Assembly (NCBI RefSeq): GCF_027947535.2 | Contig: NZ_JAAGKO020000030.1 | Span: 1-64,000 of the forward strand | Length of the DNA stretch: 64,000 bases | Reading direction: 5' to 3' | Source of the DNA: Streptantibioticus silvisoli | Lineage (GTDB): Bacteria; Actinomycetota; Actinomycetes; Streptomycetales; Streptomycetaceae | Shown: one piece after another, positions 28,041-36,702 of the stretch | How positions within the stretch are numbered: position 1 is the stretch's first letter | How the letters are laid out: the number at the start of each line of letters is the position of its first letter | Translations under genes and position numbers: made by a program | Notes under the pieces: generated by a model | The model's database searches: none | What the model was told of the DNA's origin: nothing | What the model saw: the letters and a program-made list of their open reading frames with translations, nothing else

Positions 28041-28924
28041 TTGACGGCTCCCAGCGACAGGCCCTGGACCAGCTTGTCCTGGGCGGCGAACCCTGCGATC
28101 AGTACCGGCAGGGAGATGCAGACCGCGGCGGCGCACACCTTCGCCAGGAACAGGCCCTGGCTGGTGACGAAACCGGTGAGGAAGACCGGCGAGGTACCGG
28201 CGACGACGCCGGTCAGCACCCGGGCGAACAGCAGCTCGTTCCAGCTGAAGATGAACGAGATGAGCGCCGTCGCCGCGATCCCCGGCATGGCCACCGGTGC
28301 CACGATGCGGGTCAGGACGGTCGGCAGCCCGGCGCCGTCGATGGAGGCGGCCTCCAGCATCTCCACCGGCACCTCGGCCAGGAACGACCGCATCATCCAC
28401 ACCGCGATCGGCAGGTTCATCGACGTGTAGAGGATGACCAGCAGCCAGATGTTGTCCAGCATGTGGATGTTCTCGGCGATCAGGTAGATCGGCAGCAGGC
28501 CGGCCACCGCCGGGAGCATCTTGGTCGACAGGAAGAAGAACATCACGTCGGACCACTTCTTCACCGGCTTGATCGACAGCGCGTACGCCGCCGGGATCGC
28601 CAGCGCCAGCACCAGCAGCGTCGACATCACGCTGGCCGTCAGCGAGTTGAGCAGCGGCGGCCACGGCGACAGGCCGCCGCCGGCGCCGAAGAACTCCCGG
28701 TAGCCCTGAAGGGTCAGCGGCGCGGCGAGCGACGGGGGATTGGTGGCCGCCGCCTGCTCGCTGTGGAAGGAGGTCAGCAGCATCCACAGCGCCGGCAGCA
28801 CGAAGAGCACGCCGACCACCCAGGCCACCACGCTCCACACCACTCCGGTGCGCCGCTTGCCGGGGCGGCTGCCCGCGGCGGAGGCGGCACGGGCCGCCGC
28901 AGGTGTCATGGTCGCGGCACTCAT
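28037..28924 (-). CDS. Carbohydrate ABC transporter permease, MalG type
   Basis: A 295-residue inner-membrane permease with about six transmembrane helices. The EAA loop, which contacts the ATPase, is seen in VEMLEAASIDGAGLPTVLTRIVAPVAMPGI. The start at ATG 28924 overlaps the stop of the upstream permease. Family CUT1: imports oligosaccharides or polyols with its partner permease and binding protein. Confidence 0.92.
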   Translation of the reverse strand: MSAATMTPAAARAASAAGSRPGKRRTGVVWSVVAWVVGVLFVLPALWMLLTSFHSEQAAATNPPSLAAPLTLQGYREFFGAGGGLSPWPPLLNSLTASVMSTLLVLALAIPAAYALSIKPVKKWSDVMFFFLSTKMLPAVAGLLPIYLIAENIHMLDNIWLLVILYTSMNLPIAVWMMRSFLAEVPVEMLEAASIDGAGLPTVLTRIVAPVAMPGIAATALISFIFSWNELLFARVLTGVVAGTSPVFLTGFVTSQGLFLAKVCAAAVCISLPVLIAGFAAQDKLVQGLSLGAVK

Positions 28925-29889
28925 CGGCCGGCCTCCTCGCTGAGCAGGGACGAGACGGTACGCAGGGCCAGCGTCGCCACGATGATCGAGGCGATGACCA
29001 CCACGACACCCTCGGCGGACGCCTGGCCGTAGTCGTGCGCCTCGTAGAACGTCTGGTAGATCGTGTAGGGCAGGTTGCCGGTGCCCAGGCCGCCGGAGGT
29101 GAGGGTGAAGACGGCGTCGAAGTTCTGCACCACGTAGACGCAGCCGAGCAGCGCGGCCAGCTCCAGGTAGCGGCGCAGGTGCGGCAGGGTGAGGTAGCGG
29201 AACACCTGGAAGGGGCCGGCGCCGTCGACGGTGGCGGCCTCGACGGCGTCCATCTGGCGGGACTGGAGTCCGGCCAGCAGGATCAGCATCATGAACGGCG
29301 TCCACTGCCACACCAGCGATGCCTCGATCGACATCAGCGGCACCTTGGAGACCCAGTCGGGCTGCGGTGCGTTGTGGCTGCCGAACAGCTGCCAGACCCA
29401 GTTCAGCACGCCGTTGATCACACCGTAGGTGGCGTTGTACATCGCGTGCTTCCACAGCAGCGCCGAGGCCACCGGCACGATGAGGAACGGGGTGATCAGC
29501 ATGGTGCGGACGATGCCGCGGCCCTTGAACTTGCGGTCCAGCAGCAGCGCCAGGCCCAGGCCCAGCAGCAGCGAGACCACGACGACGGCCAGCGTCAGCT
29601 CGACGGTGGTCAGCACCGCCTTGCGCAGCATCGGGTCGGTCAGCACCGTGGCGTAGTTGGACAGCCCGGTGAACTTGCGGTTCTGCGGCGACAGCGCGTT
29701 CCACTGGGTGAAGGAGATCACCAGGGTGGCGACGAACGGCAGCTGCGTGACGATGATCATGAAGATCAGCGCGGGCATCAGCGGCGCGCGCCGGGCCCAG
29801 CCCAGGGCTCGCTCGCTACGGCCCGGCGTCGGGGCGCGGCCGATGCGGGTGGGGGTGGTGGGGGCGGTGGTCAGGGTTGGCGAACTCAT
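28921..29889 (-). CDS. Carbohydrate ABC transporter permease, MalF type
   Basis: A 322-residue permease with about six transmembrane helices and the EAA-type loop MDAVEAATVDGAGPFQVFRYLTLPHLRRY. It starts MSSPTLTTAP at ATG 29889, 29 bp after the binding-protein stop, and its stop overlaps the second permease. It forms the heterodimeric channel with the MalG-type protein. Confidence 0.92.
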   Translation of the reverse strand: MSSPTLTTAPTTPTRIGRAPTPGRSERALGWARRAPLMPALIFMIIVTQLPFVATLVISFTQWNALSPQNRKFTGLSNYATVLTDPMLRKAVLTTVELTLAVVVVSLLLGLGLALLLDRKFKGRGIVRTMLITPFLIVPVASALLWKHAMYNATYGVINGVLNWVWQLFGSHNAPQPDWVSKVPLMSIEASLVWQWTPFMMLILLAGLQSRQMDAVEAATVDGAGPFQVFRYLTLPHLRRYLELAALLGCVYVVQNFDAVFTLTSGGLGTGNLPYTIYQTFYEAHDYGQASAEGVVVVIASIIVATLALRTVSSLLSEEAGR

Positions 29890-29918
29890 GGCGGCTCTCC
29901 GCGGGTCGTGGGGCGGGC

Positions 29919-31307
29919 TCAGCGGTAGTGCGCGGCCACGGCGGCCGCCAGTTTCTGGCTCTCGTTCAGCGCGGACGGCACGCTCGTCTGGCCGGCGATC
30001 GCCGAACTGAGGTTCTGTGAGACCCGGTCACCGAGCGCGGCGAACTCGGGGATGCCGACGAACTGGATGCCGGTCGCGGGCCGCGGCTGAACACCCGGGT
30101 TGTCCGGGGTCGCGGAGTTCAGCGCCTGCTGGGTGGCGCCGGCGAACGCGGCGGACGCCTTGATGTACGCGGGGTTGGTGTAGAGCGAGTTGCGGGTGCC
30201 CGGCGGGACGCGGGACCAGCCCAGCTCCTTGCCGGCCAGGTTCAGGTAGCCCTTGCTGGTGGCCCAGGAGATGAACTTCCACGCGTCGGCCTGGTGCGTG
30301 CTGGCCTTCTGCATGGCGAACGCCCACGAGTACAGCCAGCCGGAGTTCTTGGTCTGCTCCACCGGCGCCGGGACGTAACCGACCTTGCCGGCCACCGGGG
30401 AACCGGCGCCGTCCAGCGAACCGGCCGCCGACGTCGCGTCGTACCACATGGCGACCTTCGACTGCTCGAAGTCGTTGAGGCACTCGGTGAACCCGGACTC
30501 CGCAGCGCCCGCCTCACCGTGCTTCTTCAGCAGGTTGACGTAGAACTCGGTCGCCTTGGTGAACGCCGGGCTGTTGACCTCGGCCTTCCAGTCCTTGGTG
30601 AACCAGGTGCCGCCGAACGTGTTCACCACCGTGGTCAGCGGTGCGATCATCTGACCCCAACCGGGCTCGCCGCGCAGGCAGATGCCCTTCATGCCCGGCT
30701 TGGCACCGTCCGCCTCGGCGGCCAGCGTCGCCACCTGCTGCCACGTCGGGTGCGCCGGCATCTTCAGGCCCTTCGCCTGGAAGATGTCCTTGCGGTACAT
30801 CAGGAACGACGACTCGCCGTAGAACGGCTCCGCGTACAGGTTGCCGTCCGACGCGGTGAGCGCCTTGCGGATCGGCGCCAGCACGTCCGCCTGGTCGTAC
30901 CCCGGCGTCTTCGCCGCCAGCGGGTTCAGCGGCACCAGCCAGTGGTTGCGGGCGTAGAACGGGATCTCGTAGTTGCTGATCGTCGCCACGTCGTACTCGC
31001 CGGCCTGGCTGGAGAAGTCCTGGCTGATCTTGTCGCGGACGTCGTCCTCGGGAAGCATCGTGAAGTTGACCCGGATGCCGGTCTCCTTCGTGAAGTGCTC
31101 CGCCGTCAGCTTCTGAAGGTCCACCATCTGCGGGTTGTTCACCATCAGGACGTTGATGGTGTGCCCACCCGACCCCCCGCCGAGTTCGTCGCCGCCCGCG
31201 CCGGCGCAGCCGCTCAGCAGCAGACCCGCGACGGCCACCAGCGCGGCCGGCCGGGCGAACCGCAGCGGCCGACGCCGCCGTGACGGTGGTGACGATGATG
31301 TGGTCAT
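29919..31307 (-). CDS. Extracellular solute-binding lipoprotein (sugar/polyol ABC uptake)
   Basis: A 462-residue substrate-binding protein. The ATG at 31307 (MTTSSSPPS) is preceded by AGAGGA. The signal peptide has an Arg-rich n-region, a hydrophobic core and the lipobox LLLSGC with Cys34 as lipid anchor. The mature part is a family 1 binding protein (INVLMVNNPQMVDLQKL... and GWLYSWAFAMQKAS). First gene of the operon binding protein, permease, permease, dehydrogenase. No ATP-binding subunit is encoded; streptomycetes often share one (MsiK) among such importers. Confidence 0.92.
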   Translation of the reverse strand: MTTSSSPPSRRRRPLRFARPAALVAVAGLLLSGCAGAGGDELGGGSGGHTINVLMVNNPQMVDLQKLTAEHFTKETGIRVNFTMLPEDDVRDKISQDFSSQAGEYDVATISNYEIPFYARNHWLVPLNPLAAKTPGYDQADVLAPIRKALTASDGNLYAEPFYGESSFLMYRKDIFQAKGLKMPAHPTWQQVATLAAEADGAKPGMKGICLRGEPGWGQMIAPLTTVVNTFGGTWFTKDWKAEVNSPAFTKATEFYVNLLKKHGEAGAAESGFTECLNDFEQSKVAMWYDATSAAGSLDGAGSPVAGKVGYVPAPVEQTKNSGWLYSWAFAMQKASTHQADAWKFISWATSKGYLNLAGKELGWSRVPPGTRNSLYTNPAYIKASAAFAGATQQALNSATPDNPGVQPRPATGIQFVGIPEFAALGDRVSQNLSSAIAGQTSVPSALNESQKLAAAVAAHYR

Positions 31308-31383
31308 CAGATCCTCTTTCTTGGGGGGGCGCGGGACTTCCGGAGACGGGGGCCTCAGGGATCTTCGGCCCGGCACCTCGGGG

Positions 31384-31405
31384 GGAAAACGGACGGAAAA
31401 CGGTC
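31384..31405. promoter_or_regulatory. Tandem 11-bp direct repeat upstream of the ABC operon, candidate operator
   Basis: GGAAAACGGAC is followed immediately by GGAAAACGGTC, an 11-bp (one helical turn) spacing that places both copies on the same DNA face. It lies about 80 bp upstream of the binding-protein start and downstream of the DeoR gene. It is notably A-rich for this DNA. Binding by the adjacent regulator is inferred. Confidence 0.45.
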
Positions 31406-31533
31406 ACGAGGGAACGCGTGGGGGCGCGACGGCTCCGCCGGGCGGCGGTCGACGCCCGGACGGGGTGCGCGCTATGGGGAGTTGGGGGGAAGGTCAGGGG
31501 GAGAGGGAGATGGGGCAGGACCGGGCGGCGAGG

Positions 31534-32295
31534 TCAGACGCGCAGGACGTGCGGCCCCAGCAGGCTGTAACGGTGTGCCTCGGCCGCCGACAGCCCGGTG
31601 TCGGTGACCACCGCCTCGAAGTCGGAGACCTCCGCGAACCGGCAGAAACTGCTGGCGCCGAACTTCGTGTGCGTCCCCACCAGCACCCGGCGGCGCGCCG
31701 ACTTCACCGCCTGCGCCTTCACCGCCGCCACCGCCGGATCGGGCGTCGTGAGCCCGAACTCCCGCGAGATGCCGTTGGCCCCGACGTACGCCAGATCGAT
31801 GACGAACGACGAGAGCATGTCCGTGGTCCAGTCGCCGACCGTGGCCAGGGTCCGGCCACGCACCCGGCCGCCCAGCAGCAGCACGGTGATGTCGTCCGAC
31901 TCCGCCACCGCCGCGGCCGTGGCCAGCGACGCGGTCACCACGGTCAGCCGGCGCCCGGCGGGCAGCAGGCCGGAAAGCAACTGCGGGGTGTAGCCCTCGT
32001 CGACGAAGACGGTCTCCGCCTCCCCGAGCAACCCCACCGCGGCCGCCGCGATGCGGCGCTTCTCCGCCACGTGCAGCACCTCGCGGCGCGCCAGACTCGT
32101 CTCGAACCCGGCGCTCTCCACCGGGTACGCGCCCCCGTGGGTGCGCCGGACCAGTCCTCTGCGCTCCAGCTCACTCAGATCGCGCCGGATCGTCTCGGGC
32201 GCCACCTGGAACCGGGCCGCCGCGCCCGAGACCTCCAGACGTCCGTCCTGCCGGGCGAGAGTGAGCAAGCGGTGCTGGCGGTCGGCCGCGGTCAT
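31534..32295 (-). CDS. DeoR-family transcriptional regulator
   Basis: A 253-residue regulator. The N-terminal winged HTH reads VSGAAARFQVAPETIRRDLSELERRGLVRRTHGGA, the DeoR signature. The C-terminal sugar-phosphate sensor domain (isomerase-like) includes VFVDEGYTPQLLSGLLP and LLLGGRVRGRTLATVGDWT. A strong AGGAGG lies just before ATG 32295. It sits directly upstream of the ABC operon in the same orientation, so it probably represses that operon until a phosphorylated sugar appears. Confidence 0.92.
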   Translation of the reverse strand: MTAADRQHRLLTLARQDGRLEVSGAAARFQVAPETIRRDLSELERRGLVRRTHGGAYPVESAGFETSLARREVLHVAEKRRIAAAAVGLLGEAETVFVDEGYTPQLLSGLLPAGRRLTVVTASLATAAAVAESDDITVLLLGGRVRGRTLATVGDWTTDMLSSFVIDLAYVGANGISREFGLTTPDPAVAAVKAQAVKSARRRVLVGTHTKFGASSFCRFAEVSDFEAVVTDTGLSAAEAHRYSLLGPHVLRV

Positions 32296-32864
32296 CGTGC
32301 CTCCTGCCTCCTCGTTCCGCTGTCGGACGCCATGCCCGGACGGACGTGACGCCAGCCCGGGCGGTGCGACCGAGCGGGCGCCCGTTCGGGTCCGGTCGGG
32401 CCCGTTCGGGGCTGTTGCAGAGTTATACCGCCCGGCTCAAGCCTGTGAGGTGTCCATGACGGCGTGACTTCCGCCCGTTTCCACGGAAGCCCACCCGATA
32501 TCCCTCCTGGTGGCAGCGGTACGCCGGGCACCCGCTTGTGGGTTTCCGCCGGATTAATGCCCGCTTCGCGCCCGTTTCTACTCCCCTGAGCGCCCCTCGT
32601 ACGCCACGCGGTGACGACCCACGCCAGGTCAACGCCCCTTCCGCGTACGCCGTGTGATCGACCGTACGCGCAGAGTGCGCAAGGGGTGCCGCTCCGTGGT
32701 CGCCGACCGGATGCCCGATGAGCCCGGGCAGGCGCCCAGAACCGCGCGGGGTGAGCGGAAGGCGGCCGGCGCCGGCCGGAGAACTGCGGGGGCGCGGGCC
32801 GGAGCGTGGGCGGGGGCTGCGGGGGCGGCGGGGGCGGCGGGTGCGGCGGGTGCGCCGAAGCCGG
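32296..32864. other. Non-coding stretch upstream of the DeoR gene
   Basis: No gene with coding character was seen. Part of it (about 32380-32450) contains imperfect CCCGTTCGGG repeats. About 32440-32640 is somewhat less GC-rich. From 32800 it runs into GGGGGCGGC repeats. Promoter elements for the DeoR gene should lie in the first part but could not be fixed. Confidence 0.45.
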
Positions 32865-33235
32865 GCTGAAGGCGGCAGGCCGAAGTGAAGCCGAAGCCAG
32901 GCTGAAGGAAGCAGGCCGAAGTGAAGCGGGCCGAAGTGAAGCCGAAGCCAGGCTGAAGAGATGCCCAGGCTGAAGAGATGCCCAGGCTGAAGAGATGCCC
33001 AGGCCGAAGTGAAGCAGGCCGAAGAGAAGCCGGACCCGGGCCGGAGAGAAGCCGGGCCGGTGAAGCCGGAGCCAGGCCGAAGAAGAGCCCAGGCCGAAGA
33101 GATGCCCAGGCCGAAGTGAAGCAGGCCCAAGAGAAGCCGGAGCCAGGCCGGAGAGAAGCTGGGGCCGAAGTGAAGCCGGAGCGAAGCCCGGGCCGAAGAG
33201 ATGCCCAGGCCGAGGAGAAGCCGAAGGCCAAACGT
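32865..33235. repeat. Degenerate short tandem repeat field
   Basis: About 370 bp made of shuffled 14-20-bp units such as GAAGAGATGCCCAGGCT, GAAGTGAAGCAGGCC and GAGAAGCCGGAGCCAG. Three near-identical 17-bp units run consecutively around 32956-33005. Open frames through it on both strands encode simple repeats only and match nothing I know. It ends at the amidohydrolase stop codon. Confidence 0.75.
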
Positions 33236-34614
33236 CAGGTGTCCGTGCGTGATTGACGCGGCAGGTCGAGCGCCGCTGCCGTGTCGCAGTCCGCGTACTC
33301 GCGTACCGCGCTCGTGCGGGAGACGACGCGGCCGCGGTGGATGACGATGCGGCTGTACGCCAGCGACAGCACCGCGTCGAGCCGGGGGCCGCGAACGGCG
33401 AGGAGTTCCGCGGGGAAGCCGGCCTCGACGCGGACCTCGGGCAGGCCGAGCGTGTCGCGGGCCCGGGAGGCGACCGCGTCGTAGGCGGTGCGCACCCCGC
33501 ATTCACCGTGCGACGCCAGCAGGAACGCCGCTTCCAGCGGGTCGCCGCGGCCGACCGGGTTCGCCGCGTCCCGCAGGCTGCCGCTGCCGGCGCTCACCCG
33601 GACCCCGGCGGCCCGCAACTCGCGGAAGACGCCGGGCCCGTGGCCGCCGCCGGGCCGGCCGCCGCGGCCGGGGGCGCCGCAGCCGCCCTGCGGCAGGCAG
33701 ACCACCGCGACGCCGGCCGCCGACAGCTGGCCGGCCGCGCGGCGGGCCGCCTCCGGGCGCATCATGGCGAGCCCGGCGCAGCCGGAGAGCGTCACGCCGG
33801 GGCGCAGGCCGCCGGCCATCGCGGTCAGCCGGGCGAGCCGGGCCGGGTCGGCCGCGTCGGTGTGCAGGTCGACCGGGCAGCCGAACTCGCAGGCCACCGA
33901 CAGCGCGGCCTCCGCGTAACCGGTGGGGTCCGGGTCGAGGTCGGGGCAGCCGCCGACCACGTCGGCGCCCATCTTCACCGCGTCGCGCAGCACCGCCAGG
34001 CCGTCGCCGCCGGCCGCGCCGGTGAGCAGCCGGGGCATGGCCACCGCGGTCAGGTCCACCAGGCCGCGCAGTGACCGTTTGGCCTGGAGCACCGCCTCCA
34101 GCGCGGCCAGCCCCTGGACGTCGCCGACCCGCACATGGGTGCGTACCACCGTCGCGCCGTGGCCGAGTTGGAGCAGCGCGGCCTCGGTGACCCGGCGTTG
34201 GACGTCCTGCGCCGCGTCGCTCGGCGGGCCGGCCGGGTCGGCGGTGAGCGCGGTGTCGAGGTGGGCGTGCGGTTCGGCGGGGGCCGGCAGCAGCAGGTAG
34301 CCGGTGAGGTCCACCCGGCTTCCGGTGCCGCCCTGGGCCGGGCCGTCCGCGGTCCGGCGGCCGTCCCGCAGCGCCGTGCCGCCGAGCAGGCCGGCCGGGC
34401 CAGTGCCGGGCGGCTGGCCGGCCGCCGACCCGGCGGTGAGGCTGCCCGCGGTGCCGACCGCCTCGATGCGGCCGCCGCTGAGCCGGACGTCCACCACGCG
34501 GCCGTCGCCGAGCCGGGCACCGGTGAGCAGCAGCACGGGTGCGGCGCCCGGCCCGTCACCCGGCTCGCCGGAGCCGCCCGGCCGGTGCGGCTGCGGAGGG
34601 ACACTCTCGGTCAT
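33235..34614 (-). CDS. Amidohydrolase / cytosine-deaminase-like protein, active site altered
   Basis: A 459-residue protein starting MTESVPPQPH at ATG 34614. The amidohydrolase fold is evident: N-terminal beta-sandwich (LLLTGARLGDGRVVDVRLSGGRIEAVG), the metal motif HxH at His116-His118 in EPHAHLD, VVRTHVRVGD, and His251 in VDLHTDAADP. Two usual catalytic positions look replaced: the His of the SH motif is Gly278 (TLSGCAGL), and the Asp of the late GSD motif is Gly345 (AGSGSLRDAANPVGRGDP). It may be inactive or have changed chemistry. Start chosen because upstream sequence is not conserved. Confidence 0.8.
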   Translation of the reverse strand: MTESVPPQPHRPGGSGEPGDGPGAAPVLLLTGARLGDGRVVDVRLSGGRIEAVGTAGSLTAGSAAGQPPGTGPAGLLGGTALRDGRRTADGPAQGGTGSRVDLTGYLLLPAPAEPHAHLDTALTADPAGPPSDAAQDVQRRVTEAALLQLGHGATVVRTHVRVGDVQGLAALEAVLQAKRSLRGLVDLTAVAMPRLLTGAAGGDGLAVLRDAVKMGADVVGGCPDLDPDPTGYAEAALSVACEFGCPVDLHTDAADPARLARLTAMAGGLRPGVTLSGCAGLAMMRPEAARRAAGQLSAAGVAVVCLPQGGCGAPGRGGRPGGGHGPGVFRELRAAGVRVSAGSGSLRDAANPVGRGDPLEAAFLLASHGECGVRTAYDAVASRARDTLGLPEVRVEAGFPAELLAVRGPRLDAVLSLAYSRIVIHRGRVVSRTSAVREYADCDTAAALDLPRQSRTDT

Positions 34615-34842
34615 CGCGCTCCTGCGGTCCGGGACGGTGGCGCCGGTTCGGTGCGCGCTGTCACGTCTCGACCTTAGGACGCGGTGAGCGGCCGCGGGCG
34701 CAGGAGGGAAATAGTCGTACCGGTGCGGTCGGCCACCCCCAGTGACCTGGGCCCGGACCGTCCGCGGCCCCCCGCCGCGCACCCCTCCTACGACCCGTTG
34801 CCGGGGGTGAGTTGCGCCACGTCGGCGGGGACCGTATTTGGA

Positions 34843-34872
34843 TTTCACGTACGGCTGCGGACCGTGTAATGT
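34843..34872 (+). promoter_or_regulatory. Promoter of the tRNA-Thr/tRNA-Met/rpmG group
   Basis: -35 TTTCAC (34843-34848) and -10 TAATGT (34867-34872) are separated by 18 bp and end 11 bp before the tRNA-Thr 5' end. This fits a housekeeping sigma promoter. Confidence 0.55.
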
Positions 34873-34883
34873 CTTCCTCGCTC

Positions 34884-34956
34884 GCCCCAATAGCTCAGTC
34901 GGTAGAGCGTCTCCATGGTAAGGAGAAGGTCTACGGTTCGATTCCGTATTGGGGCT
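34884..34956 (+). tRNA. tRNA-Thr (GGT)
   Basis: A 73-nt cloverleaf. Acceptor GCCCCAA pairs with TTGGGGC, discriminator T. Anticodon loop ATGGTAA with anticodon GGT, closed by TCTCC/GGAGA. T-loop TTCGATT. No CCA is encoded. Confidence 0.96.
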
Positions 34957-35029
34957 CAGGTGAGAAGGGAATCTCGTTTGCCCACCGCCGGTTCTGCCGG
35001 TGGTAGGTCGACGAGGTTCCCCTCATCAA

Positions 35030-35102
35030 GGCGGTGTAGCTCAGTCGGTAGAGCAAGCGGCTCATAATCGCTGTGTCACCGGTTCAAGTCCGGTCACCGC
35101 TA
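35030..35102 (+). tRNA. tRNA-Met (CAT)
   Basis: A 73-nt cloverleaf. Acceptor GGCGGTG pairs with CACCGCT (terminal G-U), discriminator A. Anticodon loop CTCATAA with anticodon CAT, stem AGCGG/TCGCT. The D-arm GCTCAGTCGGTAGAGC and the first-pair pattern fit an elongator rather than an initiator. It lies 85 bp before rpmG. Confidence 0.95.
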
Positions 35103-35186
35103 CTCCCTGTAGCCGATTGTGGGATCGGTCCTTCGATCGGCTACTCTTCCTGCGTTCACACCTAATGTCCGTCAAGGAGCACTCAC

Positions 35187-35351
35187 GTGGCTGCCACCGA
35201 TGTCCGCCCGAAGATCACGCTGGCCTGCGTGGAGTGCAAGGAGCGGAACTACATCACCAAGAAGAACCGGCGTAACGACCCGGACCGTCTTGAGATGAAG
35301 AAGCACTGCCCGCGCTGCAACGCGCACACCGCGCACCGCGAAACCCGCTGA
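35187..35351 (+). CDS. rpmG: 50S ribosomal protein L33
   Basis: A 54-residue ribosomal protein read directly from the sequence: it starts GTG ([17 protein letters not shown]) with AAGGAGC upstream and ends HTAHRETR. Two CxxC pairs (CVEC and CPRC) form a zinc ribbon, so this is the zinc-binding form of L33. A strong hairpin terminator follows. Confidence 0.95.
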   Translation: MAATDVRPKITLACVECKERNYITKKNRRNDPDRLEMKKHCPRCNAHTAHRETR

Positions 35352-35384
35352 CCCTGGTCGGCGCGTAACGCGCTGGAAGACATA

Positions 35385-35429
35385 CGCCGCGAGGCCGTCC
35401 CCGTCCCAGGGGGCGGCCTCGCGGCGTTT
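35385..35429 (+). terminator. Terminator after rpmG
   Basis: A perfect 13-bp stem, CGCCGCGAGGCCG with CGGCCTCGCGGCG, surrounds a 16-nt loop and is followed by TTT. Confidence 0.85.
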
Positions 35430-35516
35430 CTCCGCTCCGCGCTCCGCGCCGGCTGCCGGGCGCCGGGTTTCCGATGATCGTCCGACCGTATGTCCGTAAG
35501 CTTTCCGGAGGTGCCG

Positions 35517-35969
35517 ATGCCGCTCGACCAGTCCTTCGTCGGGCGTACCTACCCGCCCACCGCCCCGTACGAGGTGGGCCGGGAGAAGATCCGCGAGTTC
35601 GCGGTCGCCATCGGCGACGCCAACCCCGCGTACACCGATCCGGCGGCCGCGCGTGCGCTGGGTCACCCGGACGTGATCGCGCCGCCGACCTTCCCGTTCG
35701 CGCTGAGCTACCAGGCGGCCCAGCAGGTGCTGGAGGACCCGGAACTCGGGCTGGACTTCAGCCGGGTGGTGCACGGCGACCAGAAGTTCCGCTACACCCG
35801 GCCGGTGCGGGCCGGCGACCGGCTCGTGGTGACGGTGAGCATCGAGTCCATCAAGTCGATGGCCGGCAATGATCTGATGACCGTGAGCGGCGAGGTCCAC
35901 GACGCGGACGGCGAGCACGTGGTGACCTCGCTGATGATGCTCGTCGCCCGTGCCCCCGAGGAGGTATGA
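35517..35969 (+). CDS. MaoC-like hotdog dehydratase, N-terminal-type (UPF0336)
   Basis: A 150-residue protein starting MPLDQSFVGRTYPPTAPYEVGREKIREFA. The ATG at 35517 has GGAG six bases upstream. The hotdog fold lacks the catalytic Asp-His signature of the partner gene but has PTFPFALSYQAAQQVLEDPELG, typical of the HadA-like member of the (R)-hydroxyacyl-ACP dehydratase pair. The stop overlaps the next gene (ATGA), consistent with a heterodimer acting in fatty-acid elongation. Confidence 0.85.
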   Translation: MPLDQSFVGRTYPPTAPYEVGREKIREFAVAIGDANPAYTDPAAARALGHPDVIAPPTFPFALSYQAAQQVLEDPELGLDFSRVVHGDQKFRYTRPVRAGDRLVVTVSIESIKSMAGNDLMTVSGEVHDADGEHVVTSLMMLVARAPEEV

Positions 35970-36406
35970 GCGTGGCCGCCAAGTTGACGTACGACGAGGT
36001 CGCGACCGGCACCGAACTGCCGCCCGGCGTCTTCCCGGTGACCCGCGCCACGCTCGTGCGGTACGCGGGCGCCTCCGGTGACTTCAACCCGATCCACTGG
36101 AACGAGAAGTTCGCCCTGGAGGTCGGACTGCCGGACGTCATCGCGCACGGCATGTTCACCATGGCCTCCGCGATCCGCGTGGTCACCGACTGGGCCGGCG
36201 ACCCGGGCGCGGTCGTCGACTACGGGGTGCGCTTCACCAGGCCGGTGGTCGTCCCCAACGACGACAAGGGCGCCGTCATCGAGATCACCGGCAAGGTGGC
36301 CGCCAAGCTGGACGACGAGGCCCGCACGGTCCGCGTCGACCTGACGGTCACCGCCGCCGGCCAGAAGGTCCTCGGCATGGCCCGCGCGGTCGTCCGCCTC
36401 GCCTGA
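35966..36406 (+). CDS. MaoC-like (R)-hydroxyacyl dehydratase, HadB type
   Basis: A 146-residue catalytic hotdog protein. The hydratase motif ASGDFNPIHWNEKFA supplies the catalytic Asp and His. VIAHGMFTMA is also family-typical. It overlaps the preceding gene by 4 bases and probably pairs with it to dehydrate 3-hydroxyacyl intermediates. The downstream 36407-36667 is Pro-codon-like GC-rich sequence with short CCCCGGC repeats and no gene. Confidence 0.88.
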   Translation: MSVAAKLTYDEVATGTELPPGVFPVTRATLVRYAGASGDFNPIHWNEKFALEVGLPDVIAHGMFTMASAIRVVTDWAGDPGAVVDYGVRFTRPVVVPNDDKGAVIEITGKVAAKLDDEARTVRVDLTVTAAGQKVLGMARAVVRLA

Positions 36407-36667
36407 CCCCCGGTGCCTCCGGCGGCGGTCACCCACCTCCGCCGGAGGCCCGCGAGCTGCACCGGGGCCGAACCCGGGCCGAACCGGGCCCGTCCGGCCG
36501 ACACCGACCCGGAGCGCGCCGGCCCGGGCCCCGAACCGGCGGACCCCGGCCCGTGAAGACGCAAGCCCCGGCAAGCCCCGGCCCCCGAAGCGGCGGCCGC
36601 CGACCGGTGAAGACCCCGGCCCCGGCAGGCCCCGGCCCCGGGAAAGCTCTCAGCAGAGCACACCCAC

Positions 36668-36702
36668 TTGACGAGTTAGTTAGTGAGTAATAACTTATAA
36701 CC
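36668..36702 (+). promoter_or_regulatory. TetR promoter and operator, probably leaderless
   Basis: -35 TTGACG (36668-36673), 17 bp, -10 TAACTT (36691-36696); the predicted start falls on the ATG at 36703 and there is no RBS, so the mRNA is probably leaderless. The imperfect palindrome AGTTAGTGAGTAATAACT (36678-36695) overlaps the -10 and resembles a site before the MFS gene. Confidence 0.6.

Noticed and set aside
32629-33231. A 200-residue minus-strand frame with repeats like GLGISSAWASL
   Set aside because: Product of a short DNA repeat read in one frame; other frames are equally open, no RBS, no homology.
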